This document shows positions 16,163-23,871 of a stretch of 31,313 bases of DNA, one piece after another (the stretch's first letter is position 1; every line of letters starts with the position of its first letter). The stretch spans positions 1-31,313 of the forward strand of contig CAVHXA010000021.1 of assembly GCA_963639765.1 (NCBI GenBank), in the 5' to 3' direction. The notes beneath the pieces were generated by a model, which worked only from the letters and a program-made list of their open reading frames with translations, did no database searches and was not told where the DNA came from. The position numbers and the translations under genes are program-made. The DNA comes from CAVHXA01 sp963639765 (lineage in GTDB: Bacteria > Bacillota > Clostridia > Oscillospirales > Oscillospiraceae).

Positions 16163-17293
16163 ATGTCCACCCAGGTAACCAACTATCAATGCCCGGCATG
16201 TACCGGTCCGCTTCATTTTACAGGTGCATCCGGAAAGCTCGAATGCGATTACTGCGGCAGCACCTATGATGTTGCTGAGATAGAAGCTCTTTTTGCACAA
16301 AAGGAGCAGGCTGCGGTCAAGGCCGGAAAAGAAGCTGAGCAAAAAACCAAGCAGGCAAAGAAAGATGCCGAAGAAAGCGGCTGGCAAGACTGCAGCGGCA
16401 ACGATACATGGAGTGCTGACGGCATGAAATCCTACATCTGTCCTTCATGCGGGGCTGAGCTGGTCTGCGACGAAACAACGGCAGCGACATCCTGTCCTTA
16501 TTGCGGCAACCCCACCATTGTACCGGGGCAGTTCAGCGGGACAAAAAAACCCGACTTTATCATTCCGTTCAAGCTTGACAAGAACGCGGCTACCGAAGCA
16601 CTGAAAAAACACTGCAAAGGCAAGCGGTTTTTGCCAAAGGCCTTTACGGACGAAAACCACATACAGGAGATTCAGGGCATATATGTGCCGTTCTGGCTCT
16701 TCAACGGTCAGGGGCAGGTGGACGCCAGCTTTGAAGCAACGCGCTCGTCAACCTATGAAACTTCGGATGAACGCATTACCGACACCGAACACTTCCACAT
16801 CGAGCGAAGTGGAAATGTTGCCTTTGAGCGTGTACCGGTAGATGCTTCCACCAAGATGCCCGATGCCAACATGGACGCCATCGAGCCATTCGACTATTCC
16901 GAACTCACCGCATTTTCAACAGCCTATCTTCCGGGCTTCCTTGCTGACAAATACGACGTAAGCATCGAAGAGAGTGCAGGGCGCGCCGATGCCCGATGCG
17001 AAGAAAGCTGCATTCAGGCCATGGAACAGACTGTTGTCGGCTATGACACCGTAACACGGCAGTCCGCAAACGTTCAGCTGACTCGAGGAAAGGTACAATA
17101 TGCCATGCTTCCCGTGTGGATGCTGCACACCAAATGGAAAAACAAAGACTATCTTTTTTCCATGAATGGACAAACAGGCAGATTTATCGGCGATCTGCCT
17201 GTCAGCTGGAAGAAGTTCTGGCTTTGGCTGGCTGGAATCTGCCTGGGATGCACAGCACTTCTGAGCGTGCTCTGCATTTTGCTTATGCGCTGA
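16163..17293 (+). CDS. ydjG: Double zinc-ribbon protein with C-terminal membrane anchor (YdjG-like)
   Basis: A 376-residue protein starting at ATG 16163 behind a strong AAAGGAGGGGG. Two zinc ribbons are visible: CPAC...CDYC (from residue 9) and CPSC...CPYC (near residue 93). A Lys/Glu/Ala-rich, probably coiled-coil stretch lies between them. A mixed alpha/beta region follows, then a single hydrophobic segment at about 352-375 that should anchor the C-terminus in the membrane. Annotation pipelines often call such proteins TFIIB-type zinc-ribbon or phage-replication-like, without functional support. Its order between the SPFH protein and a TPM protein matches Bacillus YdjG in the PspA-linked operon. 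Biochemical role unknown. Confidence 0.85.
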   Translation: MSTQVTNYQCPACTGPLHFTGASGKLECDYCGSTYDVAEIEALFAQKEQAAVKAGKEAEQKTKQAKKDAEESGWQDCSGNDTWSADGMKSYICPSCGAELVCDETTAATSCPYCGNPTIVPGQFSGTKKPDFIIPFKLDKNAATEALKKHCKGKRFLPKAFTDENHIQEIQGIYVPFWLFNGQGQVDASFEATRSSTYETSDERITDTEHFHIERSGNVAFERVPVDASTKMPDANMDAIEPFDYSELTAFSTAYLPGFLADKYDVSIEESAGRADARCEESCIQAMEQTVVGYDTVTRQSANVQLTRGKVQYAMLPVWMLHTKWKNKDYLFSMNGQTGRFIGDLPVSWKKFWLWLAGICLGCTALLSVLCILLMR

Positions 17294-17303
17294 GGAGAAC
17301 ATT

Positions 17304-18128
17304 ATGAAAAAACGGATTTTCTGCCTGCTGTTTACTCTGACACTGTTTTTGGCTTTGGCGGTCCCGGCCTTTGCAGAGGCCAGCCTCGACTACGTCACCG
17401 ATCCTGAGGGCTATCTGTCCGACGAAGAATTCGAACAGCTCAACACCAGGGCCCGGACTATTTCAGAACAAAACAACTGCGGCGTTTATATTATCATAGT
17501 CGACGAATACCTCGACTACAACGGCAGCGACGACGGTATATACGAATTTGCCAAATATCTCTATAAAGAGCACGAGCTCGGCTTGGGAGAAGATCAGAGC
17601 GGCGAGCTTCTGGTCATGAGCATGGATGACCGCCAATACGCACTCATTGCCTACGGCGCAGTTGGAAACGGCGCCTTTACCGACTATGGCAAAGAGCAGC
17701 TGACCGAAGCTTTTTTAGATGACTTTAAAAATGACGACTGGTACGGCGGTTATTGCGACTATCTTTCTGTCAGCAAGCATTATCTTGATCTGTATCAAGC
17801 CGGCACAGCCTACGATATCCACTCCGAAAGCACGACAGACACATCGGCTGTTCTGCTGCCCCCGGTTGTGATTCTGGCCATATTTGTCGTTTCCTTTCTG
17901 ATTGCTCTGATTGTGTGTCTGTGCATGCTGCGTAAAATGCGAACGGCAGTGCAGGCCACACAGGCGAACGACTATATTCTACCAGACGGGGTAGTCATCA
18001 TCCGACAGGACGATATCTATACCCACACCACACAGACTCGTGAGACCATTTCCGACAGCAGTGATTCCGACAGCGGCGGTACGACCGTAGATTCCGACGG
18101 TTTTTCCGGTAGCTCCGGCAGTTTCTGA
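17304..18128 (+). CDS. ydjH: Exported TPM-domain membrane protein (YdjH/YgcG-like)
   Basis: A 274-residue exported protein, 10 bases after the ydjG-like gene, with GAGGAG before its ATG. A cleavable-type signal peptide (MKKRIFCLLFTLTLFLALAV, cut near AFA-EA) leads into a TPM domain (VTDPEGYLSDEEFEQLN...) found in YgcG- and Psb32-like proteins. A membrane helix lies at about 193-219. The cytoplasmic tail ends in a Ser/Asp/Gly-rich stretch closing with SGSSGSF, a common ending for YgcG-like proteins. As the third gene of the SPFH/zinc-ribbon/TPM set it probably works in the same membrane-linked complex. No catalytic role is established for the family. Confidence 0.86.
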   Translation: MKKRIFCLLFTLTLFLALAVPAFAEASLDYVTDPEGYLSDEEFEQLNTRARTISEQNNCGVYIIIVDEYLDYNGSDDGIYEFAKYLYKEHELGLGEDQSGELLVMSMDDRQYALIAYGAVGNGAFTDYGKEQLTEAFLDDFKNDDWYGGYCDYLSVSKHYLDLYQAGTAYDIHSESTTDTSAVLLPPVVILAIFVVSFLIALIVCLCMLRKMRTAVQATQANDYILPDGVVIIRQDDIYTHTTQTRETISDSSDSDSGGTTVDSDGFSGSSGSF

Positions 18129-18180
18129 GATCTGCGGGTGAGCGGCCCCGGCCTGCTTTTGTGCGGCGGCAAGGTTTTCC

Positions 18181-18209
18181 TTGACATACAGCGGTCGCTG
18201 CCCTATAAT
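18181..18209 (+). promoter_or_regulatory. Consensus promoter of rpsU
   Basis: TTGACA (18181-18186), a 17-base spacer and TATAAT (18204-18209) match the sigma-A consensus exactly, as expected for a highly expressed ribosomal-protein gene. Confidence 0.92.
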
Positions 18210-18268
18210 GAACAGGCTTTTGACCGTTTGTGTGCCGTGCCTGCGGCACAAAGAGGGGAGGGAAACCT

Positions 18269-18451
18269 ATGCCGGAGATCCATGTAAAAGAAGGCGAATC
18301 TCTGGAGAGTGCAATGAAGCGCTTCAAGCGTAGCTGCTCCAAAGAGGGCGTTATCGCAGAAGTAAAAAAGCGCGAGCACTATGTCAGCCCAAGCCTCAAG
18401 CGCAAGCAAAAATCCGAAGCAGCCCGCCGCAACAAGCACAAGTCCTATTAA
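18269..18451 (+). CDS. rpsU: 30S ribosomal protein S21
   Basis: Small basic ribosomal protein of 60 residues that sits near the anti-Shine-Dalgarno region of 16S rRNA and helps initiation. The start at ATG 18269 follows GAGGGGAGGG; an in-frame ATG at 18230 lies upstream of that ribosome site and is rejected. The sequence is typical for S21: ESLESAMKRFKR near the N-terminus and a Lys/Arg-rich C-terminus (SLKRKQKSEAARRNKHKS). It has its own consensus promoter and is separate from the ydj-type operon upstream. Confidence 0.97.
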   Translation: MPEIHVKEGESLESAMKRFKRSCSKEGVIAEVKKREHYVSPSLKRKQKSEAARRNKHKSY

Positions 18452-18822
18452 GCACCGCATTCTGCAGCGGTTCTATAGCCCGATCTGCTGACGCTCCCGC
18501 AAAGCCGGGTATTGCTGTGTCGGGCCTGCCTGTATTCGTGATTTTGCGCATCGAAGACAATTGCTTCACGGCCCGCAGGTGTGCGTGTTGTCGGCTGCGG
18601 CAGACAATGCACACAAGGCGGGCTGTGCTTTTTCATGCACATTATCGGCAGACCTTGAGCAAACGGAGTTTTCTGCTGCGGCGCTTCCGACCGCGTCGCG
18701 CTGAAAGCATCAGAGCTCCCGATCCCTGCATACCTGTCTTCATCAACCAGCAGATCGATCTGTCTCTGACACGATGCTTTCACAGATTATCCAAAGCCAT
18801 GATTCTACGAAAGGAGCTTTTT
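18452..18822 (+). other. rpsU-peptidase intergenic region
   Basis: In these 371 bases I find no credible gene, although the frame of the downstream peptidase stays open. A weak hairpin ACCGC/GCGGT at 18454-18471 directly after rpsU, followed by TCTAT, may be a poor terminator. CCCGA (18479-18483) and TCGGG (18519-18523) can enclose a larger fold. A possible CTGACA / TATCCA promoter pair precedes the peptidase but is weak. Confidence 0.35.
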
Positions 18823-19893
18823 ATGGCAAACCAGATTCATAAATTTGTCCGGGTTCTTGACGAGGCCGGGATAGATGCCCTTTTGCTGACCAGCCAGGTC
18901 AACCGCTTCTATGCTGCGGCCTATGATGTTGCAGAGGGTGTAGCCGTGATCACCCGCAGCGGCAGCTGGTACTTTACCGACAGCCGATACATTGAGGCCG
19001 CCGAAAAGAATCTTTCCGGCTTTGTGCTGCAGCAAAACGATGCAGAGCACCCTTATACACTGCTCATAAACAACACACTTGAGCAGGCCGGCGCAAAAAA
19101 GCTCGGCATCGAAGACGGTTATCTCAGCCTGGCAGAATACAACACATACACACAACAGCTACATGCTGAGCTTATTCCATGCCAGCAGCATCTGGCTCCG
19201 CTTCGCTTCAGCAAAACATCCTGGGAGCTGGAACGGATGCGAAAGGCACAGGAAATCACAGACAAGACTTTTTCCGAGCTGCTCGACGTAATTCATCCCG
19301 GCATGACCGAAAAGCAACTCTGTGCCGAGCTGATCTATCGACTCTATCGATTCGGGGGCGACAATCTGGCCTTTGATCCCATCGTGGTTTCTGGTCCAAA
19401 TTCCAGCCTGCCGCATGGTGTACCGGGTGATCGGGTCATTCAGGCCGGAGATTTTGTCACAATGGACTTTGGTGCGAAATACGGCGGCTATTGTGCCGAC
19501 ATGACGCGTACTATTGCCGTGGGCTATGCCACCGACGAAATGAAAACCGTATACAACACGGTACTGCAGGCACAGCTGGCCGGTATTGCCGTGTCCAAAG
19601 CCGGTGTGCCCGGCCGCGTGATCCACAATGCAGCGGCAAAGGTAATTGCCGATGCGGGATATGGTCTGTATTTCGGGCATGGCTACGGTCACAGCCTGGG
19701 CATCGAGATTCACGAAAATCCAAACTGCAACGCGCGCGAAGAGCGTCCCATTCCGGTCGGTGCCGTTGTTTCAGCAGAACCTGGTATCTATCTGCCGGAT
19801 CGTTTTGGCGTCCGCATCGAAGACGCGGTTCTCTTCACAGAAACGGGCGTTGAAATTCTCACCGCGTCGCCCAAAGAGCTGATCATCCTGTAA
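18823..19893 (+). CDS. M24B Xaa-Pro aminopeptidase
   Basis: Cytoplasmic metallopeptidase that removes N-terminal residues before proline or splits Xaa-Pro dipeptides; 356 residues. The start at ATG 18823 follows AAAGGAG. An N-terminal creatinase-like domain (residues 1-125) is followed by the pita-bread catalytic domain with metal ligands Asp215, Asp226, His290, Glu319 and Glu333 in the contexts MDFG, DMTRT, GHSLG, AEPGIY and RIED. It is upstream of efp, the same pairing as yqhT-efp in Bacillus subtilis, a conserved arrangement in Firmicutes. efp has its own promoter, so the two are not strictly dependent. Choice between PepP- and PepQ-type activity is open. Confidence 0.94.
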   Translation: MANQIHKFVRVLDEAGIDALLLTSQVNRFYAAAYDVAEGVAVITRSGSWYFTDSRYIEAAEKNLSGFVLQQNDAEHPYTLLINNTLEQAGAKKLGIEDGYLSLAEYNTYTQQLHAELIPCQQHLAPLRFSKTSWELERMRKAQEITDKTFSELLDVIHPGMTEKQLCAELIYRLYRFGGDNLAFDPIVVSGPNSSLPHGVPGDRVIQAGDFVTMDFGAKYGGYCADMTRTIAVGYATDEMKTVYNTVLQAQLAGIAVSKAGVPGRVIHNAAAKVIADAGYGLYFGHGYGHSLGIEIHENPNCNAREERPIPVGAVVSAEPGIYLPDRFGVRIEDAVLFTETGVEILTASPKELIIL

Positions 19894-19900
19894 ATTCCGG

Positions 19901-19929
19901 TTGCAATTATGCCCGGCCTGTTTTACAAT
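19901..19929 (+). promoter_or_regulatory. Promoter of efp
   Basis: TTGCAA (19901-19906) and TACAAT (19924-19929) with a 17-base spacer begin 8 bases after the peptidase stop and lie about 58 bases before efp. Confidence 0.75.
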
Positions 19930-19986
19930 ATCCTTGTTATGTTTTGCTGAGAATCTGTCATTCTTGAACTTTTTAGGAGGAACACC

Positions 19987-20550
19987 ATGGTTTCAGTCAG
20001 TGATTTCAGAAACGGTACCACCTTTGAACTGGACGGCAACGTCATGCAAATCGTCGAGTTCCAGCACGTCAAGCCTGGCAAAGGCGCTGCGTTCGTGCGC
20101 GTAAAGATGAAAAACGTCATCTCCGGCGGCGTGACCGAGACCACCTTTAACCCCAACGACAAATATCCAACCGCCTACGTACAGCGCAAAAAGATGGAAT
20201 ATTCCTACAACGACGGCGACCTCTACTACTTCATGGACATGGAAACCTATGAGACCACTCCTGTAGACAAGTCCACCCTCGACGACAGCTTCCGTTTTGT
20301 CACGGAAAACATGGAGGTTACGCTTCTGAGCTACAAAGACAACGTCTTTGCGGTAGAAGCACCAAACATTGTTGAGCTGACCATCACCGACACCGAGCCT
20401 GGCGTAAAGGGCGACACGGCTACCAACGTTACCAAGCAGGCTACACTCGAAACGGGCGCGGTTGTCCGCGTTCCCATCTTCATCAACGAAGGCGAAAAGA
20501 TCCAGATCGATACCCGCACCGGTGAATATCTGGGTCGCGCCAAGGGCTGA
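19987..20550 (+). CDS. efp: Translation elongation factor P
   Basis: Elongation factor P relieves ribosome stalling at polyproline stretches; 187 residues, standard length. The start follows TTAGGAGG. The three-domain form is clear: an N-terminal KOW-like domain with the loop HVKPGKGAAF holding the modifiable Lys32, a middle OB domain, and a C-terminal OB domain ending in IQIDTRTGEYLGRAKG. Lys32 corresponds to the residue that carries 5-aminopentanol in B. subtilis; no modification gene is seen here. Codons are strongly biased, as for abundant proteins. The next gene starts 16 bases downstream and is probably cotranscribed. Confidence 0.97.
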   Translation: MVSVSDFRNGTTFELDGNVMQIVEFQHVKPGKGAAFVRVKMKNVISGGVTETTFNPNDKYPTAYVQRKKMEYSYNDGDLYYFMDMETYETTPVDKSTLDDSFRFVTENMEVTLLSYKDNVFAVEAPNIVELTITDTEPGVKGDTATNVTKQATLETGAVVRVPIFINEGEKIQIDTRTGEYLGRAKG

Positions 20551-20566
20551 GACGGGAGGAATCATC

Positions 20567-21007
20567 ATGACACTCAGTGAACGAGCCGCATACCTCAAGG
20601 GCCTGCAGGAGGGCCTGAAACTCGACACCGAAAAGCCGGAGGGAAAGCTGATCTCGGGTATCATCGAAATGCTCGAGGCTGTCGCTGTCTCCGTCCGTGA
20701 GCTGCAGGAAAACGCAGAGGTTGTATCCGATGAGCTCGACGAGATCGAAGATGCGCTCGACGAACTCGAAGAAGCTGTAGACGATGTAGAAGACTGTCTC
20801 GACGACTGGCTCGATGACGACGACGAAGACGACGAAGACGACTACCCCTACGACGATGTCTGCTTTGAAATCAAGTGCCCCAGCTGTGAATACGAAATGA
20901 CCGTAGACGAAGCCGATCTCGAACAGGGCAGCATTACCTGTCCCAACTGCGGCGAGCTGCTGGAGTTCGATTTCGACGACGACGAAGAAGAAGAGCAAGA
21001 CGACTGA
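20567..21007 (+). CDS. Acidic CD1247-type protein with C-terminal zinc ribbon
   Basis: A 146-residue, very acidic protein starting at ATG 20567 behind GGGAGG. The N-terminal part (AAYLKGLQEGLKLDTEKPEGKL...) matches what I recall of the CD1247 N-terminal domain family of Clostridia. It is a predicted helical coiled coil with repeated LDE/LEE units. A stretch of almost uninterrupted Asp and Glu lies at about residues 80-95, followed by a zinc ribbon (CPSC...CPNC) and a second acidic tail. Its place directly after efp fits conserved clostridial synteny. Function unknown; the acidic stretches and zinc ribbon suggest contact with a basic partner or nucleoprotein, which is only inference. Confidence 0.85.
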   Translation: MTLSERAAYLKGLQEGLKLDTEKPEGKLISGIIEMLEAVAVSVRELQENAEVVSDELDEIEDALDELEEAVDDVEDCLDDWLDDDDEDDEDDYPYDDVCFEIKCPSCEYEMTVDEADLEQGSITCPNCGELLEFDFDDDEEEEQDD

Positions 21008-21075
21008 TCCCTGCCGCGCAGACTTCCTTCGCACGGATGCTCGTCCGGAGAGATACCCTTGCATATACAGCAAAC

Positions 21076-21120
21076 AGCGGAAGAAATCCAAAATCGGAGG
21101 TTTCTTCCGCTGAAGTGTTT
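21076..21120 (+). terminator. Terminator after the efp operon
   Basis: An 11-bp perfect stem (AGCGGAAGAAA at 21076-21086 with its complement at 21101-21111) encloses 14 bases; GAAGTGTTT follows. The T tract is weak, but the stem is strong and its place fits the end of the efp transcript. Confidence 0.7.
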
Positions 21121-21205
21121 TATGCACATACTGCATATTTCAGAAGGGAGCTTTGTCGAGGAATTCCGCATTGCAATAATCGCCGGAAACCTTTGTATAT
21201 GGTGG

Positions 21206-21268
21206 GGCAACGATGCATCGGCGGGAAAGACATGCAAAGCGTCGCAGGCGCAATTGTGCGGTGTTGGC
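21206..21268 (-). repeat. Palindromic-repeat family, copy E
   Basis: The conserved 29-base segment reads on the minus strand from 21268 to 21240 and begins 21 bases beyond the FAD-dehydrogenase stop. It is nearly identical to copy D at 10643. A degenerate opposite arm (GGCAACGATGCAT) lies at 21206-21218. Confidence 0.6.
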
Positions 21269-21289
21269 TTGAAGAAATGCGGATCCGGT

Positions 21290-22693
21290 TCAGGGTTCTT
21301 CGTGTTCGGCCAGCTCACGGCCCATCAGAACACCCATAATCGAGGCCATCATCAGGCCGCGGGTCCAGCCGCTGGAGTCGCCCAGACAATGCAGGCCCTT
21401 TACGCTTGTCTGAAAATGTTCGTCCATTTTTACACGATTGGAATAAAACTTGAGCTCGGGCGAATACAGCAGTGTTTCGTAGCTGGCAAAGCCGGGAACA
21501 ACCTCATCGACCGCATGGATAAAACCGATGATATTGGTCATGGAGCGATAGGGAAGAGCTGCAGTAATGTCCCCGGCCTCGGCGTCTGCAAGCGTGGGGC
21601 GCACGTTGGATTGCGCAAGCTCCTTGGGCCAGGTGCGCTTGCCGTCCAGAATGTCTCCGAAGCGCTGCACCAGAATGTGTCCGGCACCCAGCATGTTGGT
21701 CAGCTCGCCGACCTTTTGTGCGTATTCGATAGGCTGGTTGAACGGAGTGGAGAAATTGTGCGAGCACAAAATGGCCAGGTTTGTGTTCTCGCTCTTGAGG
21801 TTTTTGTAGCTGTGACCGTTGACCACGGCAAGGTCGTTGTCGTAGTTTTCCTGACTGACAAAGCCGCCCGGATTCTGACAGAAGGTACGGACCTTGTTTT
21901 TAAATGGCTTTGGATAGCCAATGAGCTTGGATTCGTATAAGACACGGTTTACCCACTGCATGATCTCTGTGCGGACCTCAACACGCACGCCGATATCTAC
22001 CGTGCCCGGCTGATGAGCAATGCCGTGCTCTGCACAGATCTGTTCGAGCCAGCTTGCACCGCGGCGACCGGTGGCAACCACGACCTCGTCGGCAAAAATT
22101 TCTACATTTTGCCTGCCGGCAGTTGCTGCCACGCCGATACAGGTTTCACCCTGCAGGATGAGATCGCTGCATTCATAGCCAAAAAGCAGCTCGACCCCGT
22201 GCTCCAGCAGATATTGCTCGATACGATAGTAGATGTCCTGCGCCTTTTCGGTGCCCATATGGCGAATGGGGCAGTCTACCAGACGAAGCCCGGCATGGAT
22301 TGCGCGGCGGCGGATTTCGCGCCGTTCTTCCTCGTTTTCAAGCCCCTCAACATGGGTGTCGGCACCGAATTCGAGATAGATCCGATCGGTGTATTCGATG
22401 GTTTGCTGGGCCTTTTCCGCGCCAATCAGCGTGGGCAGATCGCCGCCGACTTCGTAGCTCAGACTCAGCTTGCCGTCTGAAAAGGCACCCGCGCCGGAAA
22501 AACCGGTGGTGATGTGGCAATAAGGCTTGCAGTTCATGCAGCGGCCGGTTTTGGCCTTTGGACAGCGGCGGTCTTCTACAGCTCGTCCTTTTTCGAGAAG
22601 CAGAATCTTTTTCCGGCTGCCCTTGCGGATGAGCTCCAGCGCGGTAAAAATGCCGGCAGGGCCGGCACCTACGATGACAATATCGGTTTGCAT
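21290..22693 (-). CDS. FAD-dependent dehydrogenase (COG2509 type)
   Basis: A 467-residue flavoprotein of the COG2509 type common in Clostridia. The N-terminus is a Rossmann FAD-binding motif (IVIVGAGPAGIFTALEL), a second FAD contact lies in VVVATGRRGASWLEQIC, and the C-terminus has GLHCLGDSSGWTRGLMMASIMG. A cysteine-rich segment (RCMNCKPYC) directly before TTGFSGAGAFSDGKL is characteristic of the family and may bind a metal or act in redox. The start at ATG 22693 has GGAGGT 8 bases upstream. It lies downstream of the SRP RNA gene on the same strand. Substrate is not known; it is probably cytoplasmic. Confidence 0.9.
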   Translation of the reverse strand: MQTDIVIVGAGPAGIFTALELIRKGSRKKILLLEKGRAVEDRRCPKAKTGRCMNCKPYCHITTGFSGAGAFSDGKLSLSYEVGGDLPTLIGAEKAQQTIEYTDRIYLEFGADTHVEGLENEEERREIRRRAIHAGLRLVDCPIRHMGTEKAQDIYYRIEQYLLEHGVELLFGYECSDLILQGETCIGVAATAGRQNVEIFADEVVVATGRRGASWLEQICAEHGIAHQPGTVDIGVRVEVRTEIMQWVNRVLYESKLIGYPKPFKNKVRTFCQNPGGFVSQENYDNDLAVVNGHSYKNLKSENTNLAILCSHNFSTPFNQPIEYAQKVGELTNMLGAGHILVQRFGDILDGKRTWPKELAQSNVRPTLADAEAGDITAALPYRSMTNIIGFIHAVDEVVPGFASYETLLYSPELKFYSNRVKMDEHFQTSVKGLHCLGDSSGWTRGLMMASIMGVLMGRELAEHEEP

Positions 22694-22740
22694 GAACAGG
22701 TACCTCCGTTAAATGGCCGGCATACCGGACGCCGGCTGTG

Positions 22741-23064
22741 TTGCAATAAGCCCGGCCAACGGCAAGACCGCACACCCGCCTTTGAATGCTGCACTACGCC
22801 CGTTACCCATGCAGCCACCTCAAAAGCGGCTGCCCCGCGGCACACCGAAATGTCCGCTTAATGCTGCTCGGTCCCCCGCCTGACATGGTTCGCGGGTCTC
22901 GGTTGCGCAGGACCGATTTATCATCGACGCTTACATGGGTCAGACAACACAGCGCATACCCTGGGGCGGGAATTCATCCCTGCTGTTGCGGATTGCAGGC
23001 TGCAGGGCACCGCAAGCTCCCCGACTAGTGCGGCCTTGCCGCAGGCCGGGCCCGCTGCAAAGCG
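22741..23064 (-). ncRNA. ffs: Signal recognition particle RNA, large Firmicutes type
   Basis: RNA scaffold of the signal recognition particle; it binds Ffh for co-translational targeting to the membrane. The helix 8 tip is unmistakable on the minus strand: GUCAGG (22884-22879), then CGG-GGGA-CCG (22878-22869, a GNRA-type tetraloop), then AGCAGCAUUAAG (22868-22857). Terminal helix 5 is formed by 24-base arms at 23051-23028 and 22773-22750 with only a U/U internal mismatch and G-U pairs. An Alu-like 5' domain (GGUGCCCUGCAGCC and CAAUCCGC elements, about 23020-22960) marks the long Bacillus type, not the short 4.5S type. Own promoter at 23098-23070. The ends are estimated to within about 10 bases. 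It fills most of the gap between the phosphoesterase and FAD-dehydrogenase genes. Confidence 0.93.
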
Positions 23065-23069
23065 CCTCA

Positions 23070-23098
23070 ATTATAACTGATTGATTACAATTATGCAA
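23070..23098 (-). promoter_or_regulatory. Promoter of the SRP RNA
   Basis: On the minus strand TTGCAT (23098-23093), a 17-base spacer and TATAAT (23075-23070) lie just ahead of the RNA's 5' helix, placing the start near 23064. Confidence 0.85.
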
Positions 23099-23173
23099 GG
23101 GCAAACCCGCATAATTTGGAGAGAAAGTCCAAAAGCACTGCAGATGTATTCGCACTGCAGCCCGGAGCGTTTT

Positions 23174-23725
23174 TTACAGCACAAGCTCATGGAAAGTCTT
23201 TCCATTTTCGAGATTTTTCCATTGCAGCACCGAATCGCTGATCAACAGATAGCTGTGCGGACTGCCGCCCTTGGGCAGACTGACCGAACCGGGATTCAGG
23301 CAGAGGTTGTTGCTTCCAAAGGACTGCCAGCACGGAATGTGGGTATGACCGTGCAGAAGAATGTCGCCGGGGCACAGAGGAGGCGGATTGTCCTGTCGGT
23401 ATACGTCACCGTGGGTTGCGTAAATCAGGCGCCCTGCTGCCCGGATTACGGCATAGTCTGCCAGAATGGGAAAATGGAGCACGGCCTGGTCAACTCGTGC
23501 ATCACAGTTGCCGCGTACACATAACAGACGGTCGGATACTGTATTGAGCAGGTTGATTACTTCCTTTGGGTTATAGTCGTCGGGCAGGCTGTTGCGCGGA
23601 CCGTGATACAAAAGGTCACCCAGAAGAATCAGCCGTTCCGGCTGCTCGGCAGAAAAGGCCTGTAGCAGCAGCCTGCACCAGTGGGCCGAGCCATGCAGGT
23701 CGGATGCAGCAATCAGACGCGTCAT
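23174..23725 (-). CDS. yfcE: YfcE-type metallophosphoesterase
   Basis: Small cytoplasmic phosphodiesterase of the YfcE/MJ0936 family; 183 residues, the usual size. All metal-binding motifs are present in order: SDLHG (Asp9, His11), GDLLYHG, GNCD, THGD and GHTH. The binuclear metal site should therefore be intact. Relatives hydrolyse model phosphodiesters; the natural substrate is unknown. The ATG at 23725 has GGAGGTG 6 bases upstream and overlaps the stop of a 49-codon ORF (ATGA), so translation is probably coupled to that small gene. Confidence 0.93.
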   Translation of the reverse strand: MTRLIAASDLHGSAHWCRLLLQAFSAEQPERLILLGDLLYHGPRNSLPDDYNPKEVINLLNTVSDRLLCVRGNCDARVDQAVLHFPILADYAVIRAAGRLIYATHGDVYRQDNPPPLCPGDILLHGHTHIPCWQSFGSNNLCLNPGSVSLPKGGSPHSYLLISDSVLQWKNLENGKTFHELVL

Positions 23726-23871
23726 TGCAGCACCTCCGTTGAATCAACCGGATCGGGAGCAGGGGTATTGGTATGAAGACTTTGCGTGTCCTTGCCGCAG
23801 AGCGGATGAAGGTCAGCAGGTCCAAAGAGCGAATTGCCCACGAATAGGACAGAATGTTTGCGGTTTTTCAA
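23722..23871 (-). CDS. Small coupled ORF upstream of yfcE (49 aa)
   Basis: A TTG at 23871 lies 8 bases after AAAGGAG and opens a 49-codon frame that ends in the ATGA overlapping the yfcE start. The product begins MKNRKHSVLFVGNSLFGPADLHPLCGKD and is hydrophilic in its second half, with no membrane segment or known motif. The perfect ribosome site and four-base overlap argue that it is translated. I recognise no family. It may be a real micro-protein or a leader peptide that delivers ribosomes to yfcE. Confidence 0.5.
   Translation of the reverse strand: MKNRKHSVLFVGNSLFGPADLHPLCGKDTQSLHTNTPAPDPVDSTEVLQ

Noticed and set aside
22786..23028. Open frames in the region upstream of the FAD dehydrogenase
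   Set aside because: They fall inside the SRP RNA, whose conserved helix 8 and paired ends explain the sequence.
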